Source: Flexilinea flocculi (GTDB lineage: Bacteria; Chloroflexota; Anaerolineae; Anaerolineales; Anaerolineaceae). Taken from it: a stretch of 64,000 nucleotides of DNA. This document shows, one piece after another, positions 1 through 9,198 of this stretch. The notes below the pieces were generated by a model, which saw nothing but the letters and a program-made list of their open reading frames with translations, made no database searches and had not been told where the DNA came from. A program made the position numbers and the translations under genes. Positions within the stretch are counted from its first letter, which is position 1. Every line of letters starts with the position of its first letter. The stretch is taken from the NCBI RefSeq assembly GCF_001192795.1, contig NZ_DF968181.1, forward strand, positions 1,478,974 to 1,542,973, in the 5' to 3' direction.

Positions 1-156
1 TATCGCACGAGTGACCTCACGCCGATCCATAAGAATGGAAATCGGATTGATATGATGACCATAAACGACACCAGGGATTTTCCCCTCGCGGCGCAAAACG
101 CCGACCTTCTTACCGATTACATCACGTTTTACTGCTTTGATAATTACTTTTTCCAT
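1..156 (-). CDS. rplY: 50S ribosomal protein L25 (general stress protein Ctc/TL5 family), 5' part only
   Basis: Fifty-two N-terminal codons are visible and the gene runs off the left edge. The reverse-strand translation begins MEKVIIKAVKRDVIGKKVG and continues through LRREGKIPGVVYGH, the signature of the L25/TL5 5S-rRNA-binding domain; the family replaces a Lys/Arg-rich start with this conserved REGKIPxVxYG segment. The ATG at 154-156 is preceded by a good GGAAG Shine-Dalgarno sequence. L25 binds 5S rRNA in the large ribosomal subunit. Whether the protein has the long C-terminal CTC extension cannot be seen. The gene is transcribed away from bcp. Confidence 0.9.
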   Translation of the reverse strand, partial: MEKVIIKAVKRDVIGKKVGVLRREGKIPGVVYGHHINPISILMDRREVTRAI

Positions 157-516
157 AATTCTTCCTTCGAGCGCCTCTCACGGATTTATACCATTACCTT
201 CGCCCTTTTAAAGAGATTTTTGCTGATTAAGCTTTGTGATTTTAGCTGTTTTTATTAAGGGCGTCAAGGATCAACAGGTTCGGTTGTGACATAACCGACT
301 GATTCCTCATGCAAGTCTGGCTAATCAGTAATACGAAATTTGAAAAAATGAATTGTTATTGTGGTGTTTTATTTGAAGAGTAAAAGCACTGCAATAACCT
401 GTTTTCTTACGATATTCGAAATGCTTGTTAAATTTTCAAACTACAGATCGAGTTGCTGGTACAGTATGCAATTCAACAGATTTATGATACATTATTCTAT
501 AGAAGGAGAATTCGAT
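157..516. other. divergent intergenic region rplY/bcp
   Basis: This 360-bp gap separates two divergent genes and must hold both promoters, but I could not pick unambiguous -35/-10 pairs. It contains an 8-bp inverted repeat (ACTGATT at 298-304, AATCAGT at 323-329) and one full copy of the dispersed intergenic repeat, annotated separately. No credible coding sequence is present. Confidence 0.6.
325..446. repeat. dispersed intergenic repeat, copy 1 (full length, diverged)
   Basis: About 122 bp. The left end CAGTAATACGAAATTTG and right end AAATTTTCAAACTACAG are diverged versions of the family's outer inverted ends. The inner stem pairs GTTATTGTGGTGTTTTA (about 355-371) with TAAAAGCACTGCAATAAC (about 376-393) with few mismatches. 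It lies just upstream of bcp. Confidence 0.6.
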
Positions 517-972
517 ATGTTAGAAACAGGAATAGCTGCACCAGATTTCAAATTGATGGACAAAAATGGCAATCCGGTCTCTTTATCTGATTTTCGGGGG
601 AAAAAAGTTGTCGTTTATTTTTATCCCAAAGATGATACCCCGGGATGTATTCGCGAAGCATGCGCATTTCGCAATGCATATGACGGCTTCAAAAAGAAGA
701 ATATTGAAGTCATCGGAATCAGCAAAGATAGTATTGAATCCCATGTAAAATTTGCAGAAAAATACAACCTGCCTTTTTATCTTTTAGCTGATCCCGAGTT
801 ATTTGCCATAAAGGCTTATGATGTATGGCAGGAAAAATCTCAGTTTGGCAATACCTATATGGGCGTTGTCAGGACGACATATGTTGTCGATGAAACCGGA
901 AAAATCATTAAAGTTTTTCCCAATGCCAAACCTGATACGAATGCACAAGAAATTTTAGATTTTCTGGGATAA
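517..972 (+). CDS. bcp: thioredoxin-dependent thiol peroxidase (BCP/PrxQ peroxiredoxin)
   Basis: The 151-residue protein reduces hydrogen and organic peroxides in the cytoplasm using thioredoxin. The start at 517 is chosen over upstream in-frame codons because it has an AGAAGGAG Shine-Dalgarno sequence and gives the normal family N-terminus (GxxAPDFxL). The peroxidatic cysteine is C44 in DDTPGC, and C49 five residues later matches the resolving cysteine of E. coli BCP. The usual Thr after the peroxidatic Cys (TPGCT) is Ile here. The downstream hairpin at 1027-1078 could end its transcript. It stands alone between rplY and the citrate lyase operon. Confidence 0.93.
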   Translation: MLETGIAAPDFKLMDKNGNPVSLSDFRGKKVVVYFYPKDDTPGCIREACAFRNAYDGFKKKNIEVIGISKDSIESHVKFAEKYNLPFYLLADPELFAIKAYDVWQEKSQFGNTYMGVVRTTYVVDETGKIIKVFPNAKPDTNAQEILDFLG

Positions 973-1000
973 TACGGTTTTCATCAATCCGGTATTAATT

Positions 1001-1116
1001 GCAGTATTTCGTACTATTAGAGAGGGTTTTTGTTGTTCTTTTATATATTATGCAAAATAAAAAAAAGAACAACAAAAAATCTTCTGTTTTTCAAAGGGCT
1101 GATTTCGAACCGATGA
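1001..1116. repeat. dispersed intergenic repeat, copy 2, strong inner hairpin
   Basis: The inner stem is perfect: TTTTTGTTGTTCTTTT (1027-1042) pairs with AAAAGAACAACAAAAA (1063-1078) around an AT-rich loop. The outer ends (near 1002 and 1101-1116) are only weakly recognisable. It could act as a bidirectional terminator between bcp and citD. A further small inverted repeat, GGTTTTC/GAAAACC at 1134-1162, lies in the citD leader. Confidence 0.65.
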
Positions 1117-1211
1117 AATAGCTGTTATGTAACGGTTTTCAAGGTTCTTAATATAGAAAACCATTTTATTATTTTCAACTTTTAAACACTCAATTTTCCA
1201 AAGGTACAGTC

Positions 1212-1499
1212 ATGAATCTCATATCAAAAGGATTTGCAGGAACGCTGGAATCAGGTGATATTTTCATCGAAATTGAAAAAAGTGAACAACCTGGAATTCA
1301 TATTGATTTGCAGAGTAAAGTAAAAAATCAGTATGGAAAACAAATTTTCTCAGTGATTACTGAAACGCTCAAAGAAAATGGCATTACTAATGTGAATGTT
1401 AAGGCTGTTGATCAGGGTTCTCTGGATTGTACAATTCGTGCCAGAGTGACAACTGCGATTTATCGGGGCTGCGGCAGAACTGATTACCGCTGGGAGTAG
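1212..1499 (+). CDS. citD: citrate lyase acyl carrier protein (gamma subunit)
   Basis: CitD carries the phosphoribosyl-dephospho-CoA prosthetic group on which acetyl and citryl thioesters are held during citrate cleavage. The 95-residue protein has the family length and the GTLESGD motif whose Ser14 is the attachment residue, as in Klebsiella CitD. The C-terminal TTAIYRGCGRTDYRWE is also typical. It is the first gene of citDEFXCG, and citE follows after 3 bp, so the subunits are probably translated together. AAAGGT before the ATG serves as the ribosome-binding site. Confidence 0.95.
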   Translation: MNLISKGFAGTLESGDIFIEIEKSEQPGIHIDLQSKVKNQYGKQIFSVITETLKENGITNVNVKAVDQGSLDCTIRARVTTAIYRGCGRTDYRWE

Positions 1500-1502
1500 C
1501 CA

Positions 1503-2396
1503 ATGAAAAGACTGCGAAGAACCATGCTGTTTGTCCCCGGCAACAGTCCGGGAATGATTCGTGATGCGCACATCTACGGTTCGGATTCCATCATGTTTGA
1601 TTTGGAGGATTCTGTCGCATTGGGAGAAAAAGATGCAGCACGACATCTCGTTTATCAGGCATTAAAATTTATCGATTATGGAAACATTGAAAAAGTTGTT
1701 CGCGTGAATCCGTTGAACACTGCCTATGGGAAAGATGATATCGAAGCGATGGTCTGTGCGGGAGTTGATGTGATCCGTCTTCCGAAAACTGAAACCCCTC
1801 AAGATATTTTGGACACAGAAAACGCTATTACTGAGATCGAAAAAAAGACGGGAATCGAAATCGGATCCACAAAAATGATGGCTGCCATTGAGAGTGCATT
1901 GGGTGTAGTGAATGCTTATCCGATTGCAATTTCTTCAAAGCGTCTGGTAGGAATTGCTTTAGGTGCGGAAGATTACACTGCCAGTTTAAAGACAACTCGA
2001 TCCTTGGACGGAACGGAGTTGTTTTTCGCCCGATCTCAGATTGTAGTTGCAGCACGGGCTGCTGGAATTGATGCGATTGACACGGTTTTTTCAAATCTGA
2101 ACGATATGGAGACTTTTGAAAAAGAGATTCGCCTGATAAAGCAATTGGGGTTTGATGGAAAATCAGTCATTAACCCACGCCAGATTGATGTCGTGCATAA
2201 AATTTTTAATCCAACTGAAAAAGAGATTGAAAAAGCTCTGAGAATTCTTGAGGCAATGCGAGAGGCTGAAACGAAAGGTTCCGGAGTTGTAAATCTGGAT
2301 GGAAAAATGATCGACAAACCGGTGTTACTTCGTGCTGAGCGGATGATTGATATGGCGATTGCATCCGGTATGTATTATCCTGACGATATGGAGTAG
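1503..2396 (+). CDS. citE: citrate lyase beta subunit (citryl-ACP lyase)
   Basis: CitE cleaves citryl-S-ACP to oxaloacetate and acetyl-S-ACP. The 297-residue protein has the CitE/HpcH TIM-barrel features: RTMLFVPGNSPGM near the start, SIMFDLEDSVALGEKDAAR with the Mg-binding acidic residues, VVRVNPLNT, and ALGAEDYTASL in the second half. Length and order match the family. It sits between citD (3 bp) and citF (7 bp) in an operon with all accessory genes, which supports true citrate lyase over a stand-alone CitE-like or malyl-CoA lyase paralogue. Confidence 0.95.
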   Translation: MKRLRRTMLFVPGNSPGMIRDAHIYGSDSIMFDLEDSVALGEKDAARHLVYQALKFIDYGNIEKVVRVNPLNTAYGKDDIEAMVCAGVDVIRLPKTETPQDILDTENAITEIEKKTGIEIGSTKMMAAIESALGVVNAYPIAISSKRLVGIALGAEDYTASLKTTRSLDGTELFFARSQIVVAARAAGIDAIDTVFSNLNDMETFEKEIRLIKQLGFDGKSVINPRQIDVVHKIFNPTEKEIEKALRILEAMREAETKGSGVVNLDGKMIDKPVLLRAERMIDMAIASGMYYPDDME

Positions 2397-2403
2397 GTGT
2401 AAT

Positions 2404-3960
2404 ATGAAGAATTCTGCCATGCGTGAAATTCCAGACTACTTATTGGAGAAAGGAGAATTTTCTCTGTACAATCCTCTTATCACAGAGGGCCTCAAAAAAA
2501 AGGAGTCACTTTCTTCTGCTGAACGGCAAAAACAATCGCGGAAAATCATATCTTCACTGGAAAAAGCAGTCACTTTATCAGGGCTTCGAGATGGTATGAC
2601 AATATCCTTTCATCATCACTTTCGCGATGGTGATTATGTTGTTAATTATGTTATCGATCGGTTAGCGGAAATGGGATTTAAACACCTACGATTAGCTGCA
2701 AGCAGCCTTACAAATATTCATGCACCCTTAATTCGGCATATTCAGAATCATGTCATTGACTCTATTGAAACCAGCGGTTTACGTGGGGAACTGGCTGAAG
2801 CGATTTCCAAGGGATTAATGGATATTCCTGTGACGTTCCGATCTCATGGCGGCAGAGCTTATGCTGTTTCAAGTGATCAATTGCACATTGATGTGGCTTT
2901 TTTGGGGGCGCCATCCTGTGATCCTTTTGGAAATGCGAACGGATATTCGAGAGATACCGAGGACACCTCTGCTTGCGGTTCTATGGGCTACGCACGAGTA
3001 GATGCAAATTATGCGGATAAGGTAATTATTCTTACCGATCATATCGTTCCGTATCCGAATATCCCTTTCGGGATTTCCCAATATCAAGTGGACTATATTG
3101 TTGAGATTCCAGAAATTGGGGATAAGAATAAAATCATGTCCGGAGCAACTCGTTATACGAACAATCCGCGCGATTTGCTCATTGCACAGAAGGCGGTGGA
3201 TGTCATTGCCGCCTCAGGCTATTTTTACGATGGCTTTTCACTTCAAACCGGTTCGGGCGGTGCTGCTTTGGCAACGACACGTTTCCTGCGTGAAAAGATG
3301 CTGGCTCGTAATATTAAAGCGAATTTTGCATTGGGAGGAATTACCGGTCAGATCGTAAAATTGCATGAAGAGGGGCTGATTAAGAAATTGCTGGATGTAC
3401 AAAGTTTTGATTTGGATGCTGCAGAATCATTAAAAAATAACCGTTTTCATCAGCAGATTGATGCCAATTATTATGCGGATCCATTCAGCGAAGGAAGTGT
3501 TGTCAATGAACTGGATGTCGTGGTTTTGTCAGCTTTGGAAGTGGATACCGAATTCAACGTAAATGTCCTGACCGGATCAGATGGAATTATCCGCGGTGCG
3601 ATAGGCGGTCATCAGGACACAGCTGCAGGAGCAGCGTTTTCGATTGTTGTGGCTCCATTAACGCGAGGTCGTAATTCTTCGATTCTCGATCATGTCACTA
3701 CATTAACCACCCCTGGTGATACGGTTGATGTTGTAGTTACTGATCAGGGTATTGCAGTCAATCCATTGCGTCCTGAAATCAAGGAAAGAATGAAAAAAGC
3801 ACATATTCCATTAAGTACGATTGAAGAATTGAAAGAAAAAGCAGATAAAATTGTCGGAATTGCGGAACCTCTGCCGTTTGACGATCAGGTGGTCGGCATT
3901 GTCACATATCGGGATGGCTCAATTCTGGATGTTATCCGAAAAATACGCTCCGATCAATAA
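2404..3960 (+). CDS. citF: citrate lyase alpha subunit (citrate:acetyl-ACP transferase)
   Basis: CitF exchanges the acetyl group on holo-CitD for citrate, releasing acetate. The 518-residue protein begins MKNSAMREIPDYLLEKGE; the start at 2404 follows GGAGTAGGTG and avoids overlap with citE. Diagnostic stretches are SFHHHFRDGDYVVN, GAPSCDPFGNANG, and a GSGGAALATTRFL segment in the second half, all typical of CitF. Family length is about 510 residues. A 153-bp gap without obvious promoter or hairpin separates it from citX. Confidence 0.95.
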   Translation: MKNSAMREIPDYLLEKGEFSLYNPLITEGLKKKESLSSAERQKQSRKIISSLEKAVTLSGLRDGMTISFHHHFRDGDYVVNYVIDRLAEMGFKHLRLAASSLTNIHAPLIRHIQNHVIDSIETSGLRGELAEAISKGLMDIPVTFRSHGGRAYAVSSDQLHIDVAFLGAPSCDPFGNANGYSRDTEDTSACGSMGYARVDANYADKVIILTDHIVPYPNIPFGISQYQVDYIVEIPEIGDKNKIMSGATRYTNNPRDLLIAQKAVDVIAASGYFYDGFSLQTGSGGAALATTRFLREKMLARNIKANFALGGITGQIVKLHEEGLIKKLLDVQSFDLDAAESLKNNRFHQQIDANYYADPFSEGSVVNELDVVVLSALEVDTEFNVNVLTGSDGIIRGAIGGHQDTAAGAAFSIVVAPLTRGRNSSILDHVTTLTTPGDTVDVVVTDQGIAVNPLRPEIKERMKKAHIPLSTIEELKEKADKIVGIAEPLPFDDQVVGIVTYRDGSILDVIRKIRSDQ

Positions 3961-4113
3961 TCGTCAATGATCGAGTCTTTGGGATTTATTCGAAAAACAA
4001 GTTGATAATTTGAATTATTGTTTTGTCACTATTTGTTCACCTATCAAGTTTACGATTCAATTTAATGCCGGTTCACATTGGTGTCAATAGATAGTAAATC
4101 TTCTGTGATAAGA

Positions 4114-4683
4114 ATGAAAACGACAACTTTAAATGAAATTTTAATGAGACGGGAGGAACGTTCCATCTATCAAAAAAAATTGACAGATTCATATCAGATG
4201 CCTCTGATCAGTCTTCAGAGTAATATCCCCGGTTTTTTGAAATACACTTCTGAAATCTGTCTTATACATGCAGCAGGTACTCAGGAAATATATCATACTC
4301 TGAATCAAAACAACATCCGATGTTTCTTTGCAGAAATTAGACATGAAATTACTGGAATTGAAGGCTTTTTTATCGTTGATTACGATCCTTTTCAATTGAA
4401 AAAACTGTGTTGTGAAATAGAGGAAACGCATGTTCTTGGTCGATTATTTGACATTGATGTGATGGATGTTATGGGAAATCGGATCAGCCGAATGTCGCTT
4501 GGATATTCTGAAAGATCCTGTATGATATGCGGCGGCGACGTGCTGTCGTGCAGACGAGAGAGAAAACATTCCAAGGAAGCATATTCCTCCCATATCGAAC
4601 AACTGATTCTGTCTTATTTAGGATGTGATACCGATATTTTAAAAATTTTTAAGGAATCTTCAGATCATATTTTAAATGAATGA
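4114..4683 (+). CDS. citX: holo-ACP synthase of citrate lyase (apo-CitD phosphoribosyl-dephospho-CoA transferase)
   Basis: CitX transfers the phosphoribosyl-dephospho-CoA moiety from its triphosphate precursor to CitD. The 189-residue protein starts TTLNEILMRREERSIYQ, like other CitX proteins, and has a central GRLFDIDVMD segment followed by RSCMICGGDVLSCRR, which match the family's GRxxDIDV and CxIC...C motifs. The ATG at 4114 lacks a strong ribosome-binding site; a TTG 36 bp upstream is an alternative. It overlaps citC by 8 bp. The conservation is moderate, but the operon position makes the assignment firm. Confidence 0.87.
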   Translation: MKTTTLNEILMRREERSIYQKKLTDSYQMPLISLQSNIPGFLKYTSEICLIHAAGTQEIYHTLNQNNIRCFFAEIRHEITGIEGFFIVDYDPFQLKKLCCEIEETHVLGRLFDIDVMDVMGNRISRMSLGYSERSCMICGGDVLSCRRERKHSKEAYSSHIEQLILSYLGCDTDILKIFKESSDHILNE

Positions 4684-5755
4684 ATATCCGTTCGAATTGA
4701 GAAAAATATCGCTCAACGGGAAGTCAAGGCAGCAGCTTGTGACTTTCCTTGAATCTTTTCATTTGAATTTCGATGATGATGTCCAGGAGGCGATTGGAAT
4801 TTTTATTTCTGCTCAAAATTCCAAGACAGAATCGTCTCAGCAATTTGGCGAAAATGATCTGATCGCTTGTGGCGGATGTTCGGGGCATGTCATTAAATGT
4901 ATCGCTATTCGAGAAGAATTTCAGAATACTGGCCTTCTTTCAAAAATCATTTCCTATTTTTATTCCCGAATGAAGAAAAGCGGGATCCAAAATATTCTGA
5001 TTTATACAAAACCGGAACAATCCGAAAAATTTATCAATCTCGGTTTTAACGCTATCGTGAAAACTGAAAATGTTGCTCTTTTAGAAAGTGAATCAGATGG
5101 AATCAGCCGGTACGTTGAAAAAATCCGTGAGCGTCTACCGGCCGAAATTAATGAATTCGGCTGTATCGTTATGAACGCTAATCCATTTACGAATGGACAT
5201 CAATATTTGGTTGATACAGCGTCGCGCCAATGCAGACATTTATTGATTTTTCCTGTAAAAGAAGACCGATCTGTTTTTCCGTATGATGTTCGGCTTCAGT
5301 TGATTAAAGAAAATATTCGGCCGTATGAAAATATTTCACTGCTGGATGGAAGTGATTACATCATTTCCGCCGCATCCTTTCCGACTTATTTTCTGAAGGA
5401 AAATTCCGACATTTCACGGATACAGGCAGAATTAGATCTGACATTGTTCGGGTCACGAATTGCAGCACCATTGCGAATTACGCAGCGATTCGTCGGCACT
5501 GAGCCATACGATTTAATGACCGCTGGTTATAATGCCCAAATGAAAAAAATTCTTCCCATGTATGGGGTTCAGCCGATTATTATTCCACGGTTGGAAATTG
5601 AGGGAAAAGCAGTCAGCGCATCCCAAATTCGAAAAATGCTATACGAGAATGATTTTTCATCGATTGAAAAATTCGTTCCGCCGGCTACATATCATTTTCT
5701 TATCTCTGATGAAGCAATTCCGATTATCCAAAAAATCAAACAAAAAATGTTATGA
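4676..5755 (+). CDS. citC: [citrate (pro-3S)-lyase] ligase
   Basis: CitC acetylates the prosthetic group thiol of citrate lyase using acetate and ATP, switching the enzyme on. The 359-residue protein has an N-terminal acetyltransferase-like domain (about residues 20-130, including CIAIREEFQNTGLLSK) and a C-terminal nucleotidyltransferase fold beginning at CIVMNANPFTNGHQYL, which holds the NPFTxGH ATP-binding motif; VSASQIRKML near the end is the second family motif. It overlaps citX by 8 bp and citG by 4 bp (ATGA), so all three are probably translationally coupled. Confidence 0.93.
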   Translation: MNEYPFELRKISLNGKSRQQLVTFLESFHLNFDDDVQEAIGIFISAQNSKTESSQQFGENDLIACGGCSGHVIKCIAIREEFQNTGLLSKIISYFYSRMKKSGIQNILIYTKPEQSEKFINLGFNAIVKTENVALLESESDGISRYVEKIRERLPAEINEFGCIVMNANPFTNGHQYLVDTASRQCRHLLIFPVKEDRSVFPYDVRLQLIKENIRPYENISLLDGSDYIISAASFPTYFLKENSDISRIQAELDLTLFGSRIAAPLRITQRFVGTEPYDLMTAGYNAQMKKILPMYGVQPIIIPRLEIEGKAVSASQIRKMLYENDFSSIEKFVPPATYHFLISDEAIPIIQKIKQKML

Positions 5756-6615
5756 ACAAACTACATCCTGAGAAAATTGCTACTTTAGCGTTGCAATCAC
5801 TGCTGGCAGAATTGTCCGCAACGCCAAAACCCGGATTAATTGATCGAAATAATTCAGGCGCACATCAGGATATGGATTTTTTTATGATGCAAAAAAGCGC
5901 TTCGGTATTGGCATTTTATTTTTTACAATTTGCAGAGATCGGCAGGGAATTTCATGGAAATGCTGCTGATCTGTTTATAGCAGTACGCGAAAAAGGAAAA
6001 ATTGCTGAAGATGCAATGTTCAAAGCGACAAGCGGTATCAATACACATAAAGGCGCTTTATTTTCTTTCGGTATCATCTGTGCAGCAGCAGGATATCTAA
6101 GCACCCATCAATATTCACAAGTACTGTGTAAAGACATTTGTGACTTTATCCGTGAAATGACCGAAGGGATATGCCGAAAAGAATTGGTGCAGATGAAACT
6201 GGCTGGTGCTCTGACGCACGGAGAAGCAGTGTATCTCAAGTACCAAGTTCCAGGGATTCGTGGAGAAGTGGAAAATGGATTTCCGCACGTTCGAAATTTC
6301 GCATATCCAATTTTGGCTCAACTACTAAAAGAGGGCCGTTATTCAATGGATACGGTCTTTTCGCATACCCTCTTATATCTCATGGCGAATGTTGTTGATA
6401 CGAATGTTCTATATCGCCACCAAATGGAGACTGTAACCTATGTGCAGCAATCTGCTCAAAGTGTACTACAGAAAGGCGGATGTTTAACGGACACTGGATT
6501 ACAAGCTGTCTATGAATTGGATCAAGAATTCATCAAGAAAGGTATCAGTCCTGGTGGATGTGCCGACTTATTGGCGGTAACTTATTTCTTGTATAGTCTT
6601 GAAAATTGTCGATAA
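5752..6615 (+). CDS. citG: triphosphoribosyl-dephospho-CoA synthase
   Basis: CitG makes 2'-(5''-triphosphoribosyl)-3'-dephospho-CoA from dephospho-CoA and ATP, the precursor of the CitD prosthetic group. The 287-residue protein shows the family motifs ELSATPKPGLIDRNNSGAHQDMDF near residue 20, SGINTHKGALFSFG near residue 95, and GALTHGEAVYLKY near residue 150. Its start overlaps the citC stop. It is the last gene of the lyase operon; two copies of the dispersed repeat lie directly behind it. Confidence 0.93.
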   Translation: MNKLHPEKIATLALQSLLAELSATPKPGLIDRNNSGAHQDMDFFMMQKSASVLAFYFLQFAEIGREFHGNAADLFIAVREKGKIAEDAMFKATSGINTHKGALFSFGIICAAAGYLSTHQYSQVLCKDICDFIREMTEGICRKELVQMKLAGALTHGEAVYLKYQVPGIRGEVENGFPHVRNFAYPILAQLLKEGRYSMDTVFSHTLLYLMANVVDTNVLYRHQMETVTYVQQSAQSVLQKGGCLTDTGLQAVYELDQEFIKKGISPGGCADLLAVTYFLYSLENCR

Positions 6616-6680
6616 AGCAGAATTCGGAATAATATTTCCTAATTTGTTTGAAAAGCAAGCCTATATTTTGAATTGTTGCT
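6616..6680. repeat. dispersed intergenic repeat, copy 3 (short form)
   Basis: A 65-bp form with outer ends AGCAGAATTCGGAATAATA and CTATATTTTGAATTGTTGCT that are roughly inverted copies of each other. It starts at the citG stop codon and lacks the TTGTTGTT inner stem. Confidence 0.6.
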
Positions 6681-6694
6681 TATAATGACAAAAG

Positions 6695-6819
6695 AAGCAA
6701 TTTGAAATTCAGATTCGATTTTTGGATAAAGAGTAATTTATTGTTGTTATTACGTTTTTTTTGTTTTGTTCAAAATCACAATGACAACAAGTAAACCTGC
6801 TCACCTTTCGAATTATTGT
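6695..6819. repeat. dispersed intergenic repeat, copy 4 (full length)
   Basis: A 125-bp copy. Outer ends are AGCAATTTGAAATTCAG on the left and CCTTTCGAATTATTG on the right. Inner arms are TTGTTGTTAT (6741-6750) and ATGACAACAA (6781-6790), with a T-rich loop containing TTACG. It lies 14 bp after copy 3, upstream of the aconitase-family gene. Confidence 0.7.
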
Positions 6820-6867
6820 TTTTAAAAGAGGATTTTCATAATTATTTCCATTTTAAGGAGAGTCCAT

Positions 6868-9195
6868 ATGATTGAGTGTATTGACAAAGGCTTTTATTAT
6901 TCTGAGGGAACACAGATTATTGATGCTCAAAGTATTTCAGAAGCAGAAATATCCGCATTAAAACGAAGAAACGGATTACCTGAAAATAAAAATCTGCGAG
7001 AGAACACCATGACATATCAGATCATGATGGCTCATAATCTATCTGCTGTTCCTGGAAAAATGCGGATAAAATTTGATGCTCTGATTTCTCATGATATTAC
7101 TTATGTCGGTATTATTCAATCTGCTCGTGTTGGAGGTTTGACGAAATTTCCGGTCCCTTATGCATTAACAAACTGCCATAACAGTTTATGTGCAGTTGGG
7201 GGCACTATTAATGAGGATGACCATGTATATGGACTTTCTGCTGCCAGAAAATTCGGCGGGATCTACGTACCTGCAAACCAGGCTGTCATCCATCAATATG
7301 CACGAGAAATGATGACTGGTTGTGGAAAAATGCTTCTTGGTTCAGACAGTCATACACGTTACGGAGCGATGGGAACCATGGGTATCGGTGAGGGAGGTCC
7401 GGAACTTGTCAAACAACTCTTATCAAATACGTATGATATCGATAATCCGCCTGTTGTAATGGTTTACCTCGAAAACGAACCCAAAAATGGTGTAGGACCT
7501 CATGATGTGGCGCTGGCGCTTGTCAAGGCAGTTTTCGGAAACGGTTTTGTCAAGAATAAAGTGTTGGAATTTGTCGGTCCTGGAATCAAGAAGCTTCCGA
7601 TGGATTTTCGAATTGGAATCGATGTGATGACAACAGAAACGGCTTGCCTATCATCGATCTGGGAAATTGATGAAGAAGTTGAAGCATATTATGAAACACA
7701 CGCACGACCAGAAGCATATCAACCGTTGCATCCGGGAAGTCTGGCGTTTTATGACAGCATGATTCGGATCGATTTGTCGGAAATTGAGCCGATGATTGCA
7801 TTACCGTTTCATCCTTCAAATGCTTATTCGATTCATGAACTCTTGGAAAATCCAGGCGATATTTTGCGTTCTGTTGAAATTGAATCGGCAAAGAATTTTG
7901 GAGATAACCTCCAACTGAAACTGACAAACAAGGTTCAGGGAAATCATATTTTGACGGATCAGGGTATCATCGCCGGATGTTCTGGAGGAATGTTTGACAA
8001 TATTTGTGCTGCTGCAGATATCCTGGATCATAGTTCTTCCTCTGAAAGATTCGATGGAATTGGCAACAGTTATTTTTCACTGAGTGTATATCCATCCAGC
8101 ATGCCGGTCAGCGCAGCACTGATGGAAAATGGTGTGTTGCTGCGGCTTCAAAAAGCAGGTGTCGTCACGAAGATGGCTTTTTGCGGACCTTGTTTCGGGG
8201 CTGGTGATGTTCCTGCAAATCATGCACTGAGTATTCGCCATACAACACGAAATTTCCCAAATCGGGAAGGTTCTAAACCTGATCAAGGTCAAATTACCGG
8301 TGTCGCATTAATGGATGCCCGATCAATCGCTGCTACAGCAGCAAATGGTGGTTTCTTAACTGCAGCAACCGATCTGGAAATTCCACTGCAGAAAATGAAA
8401 TATCATTTTGATAAGGGAATCTATCAGAAGCGCGTATATTTCGGATTTGATAAGCCAATTGCGACAGAATCACTGCGCATGGGTCCGAATATTACCGATT
8501 GGCCAACGATTTACCCACTGGCTGAAAATTTGTTGTTGGTTTTAACAGCTGTAATCAAAGATGCGGTGACAACGACTGATGAATTGATACCCTCCGGTGA
8601 GACTTCCTCCTATCGTTCCAATCCGCAAAAGCTTGCAGAATTTGCACTCTCGCGTAGAGTCCCCAGCTATGTTCGAGATTCGAAACGTGTACAACAATTG
8701 GAATTAAATCGATTGGCTGGTAATCCCCCGGAAGAAATTCTTGCAGTGTTGCGTTTGGTTACAGAGAATCCTGATCAAGCAATCTCCAAAACAGCAATCG
8801 GTTCCGTCATTTTTGCGAACAAACCAGGTGACGGATCAGCCAGAGAACAGGCGGCATCCAGCCAAAAAGTCCTGGGAGGATATGCCAATATTGCTCGCGA
8901 ATATGCCACGAAGCGCTATCGAAGTAATTGTATCAACTGGGGTATTCTGCCGTTTACAATCGGATCTGAAGTTGAGTTTGATTACAAATCCGGAGATATG
9001 ATCTATGTTCCCAATATTCGAGAAGCGATTCAAAATGGCGTTGAAAAGATTCCGGCAAAAATTATCACACAAACAGATATTCAGGAAATCATATTGTATT
9101 GCAGCGGATTAACCGTTGATGAGCGGCAAATTATCCTGGACGGTTGTCTGATGAATTTTTATGCCTCAAAAAAAGATCTTGCATCGGAGAAATAA
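6868..9195 (+). CDS. aconitase-family hydratase (YbhJ-like), probable aconitate hydratase
   Basis: The 775-residue protein belongs to the aconitase superfamily and probably interconverts citrate and isocitrate. The three [4Fe-4S] cysteines are visible in GCSGGM (about residue 372) and CGPC (about residue 440); the LLGSDSHTRYGAMG and RSNCINWG segments are active-site motifs. It resembles the E. coli YbhJ-type branch more than AcnA or AcnB; the first Cys motif is GCSGG rather than the canonical SCTNS. A strong AAGGAG precedes the start. Isocitrate dehydrogenase follows after 3 bp, which supports a citrate-to-isocitrate role. The true substrate is inferred from context. Confidence 0.83.
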   Translation: MIECIDKGFYYSEGTQIIDAQSISEAEISALKRRNGLPENKNLRENTMTYQIMMAHNLSAVPGKMRIKFDALISHDITYVGIIQSARVGGLTKFPVPYALTNCHNSLCAVGGTINEDDHVYGLSAARKFGGIYVPANQAVIHQYAREMMTGCGKMLLGSDSHTRYGAMGTMGIGEGGPELVKQLLSNTYDIDNPPVVMVYLENEPKNGVGPHDVALALVKAVFGNGFVKNKVLEFVGPGIKKLPMDFRIGIDVMTTETACLSSIWEIDEEVEAYYETHARPEAYQPLHPGSLAFYDSMIRIDLSEIEPMIALPFHPSNAYSIHELLENPGDILRSVEIESAKNFGDNLQLKLTNKVQGNHILTDQGIIAGCSGGMFDNICAAADILDHSSSSERFDGIGNSYFSLSVYPSSMPVSAALMENGVLLRLQKAGVVTKMAFCGPCFGAGDVPANHALSIRHTTRNFPNREGSKPDQGQITGVALMDARSIAATAANGGFLTAATDLEIPLQKMKYHFDKGIYQKRVYFGFDKPIATESLRMGPNITDWPTIYPLAENLLLVLTAVIKDAVTTTDELIPSGETSSYRSNPQKLAEFALSRRVPSYVRDSKRVQQLELNRLAGNPPEEILAVLRLVTENPDQAISKTAIGSVIFANKPGDGSAREQAASSQKVLGGYANIAREYATKRYRSNCINWGILPFTIGSEVEFDYKSGDMIYVPNIREAIQNGVEKIPAKIITQTDIQEIILYCSGLTVDERQIILDGCLMNFYASKKDLASEK

Positions 9196-9198
9196 GAC

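Noticed and set aside
52-258. Plus-strand open frame of 68 codons at the left edge
   Set aside because: It lies antisense to the clear L25 start on the minus strand and continues into non-coding DNA with no protein-like composition.
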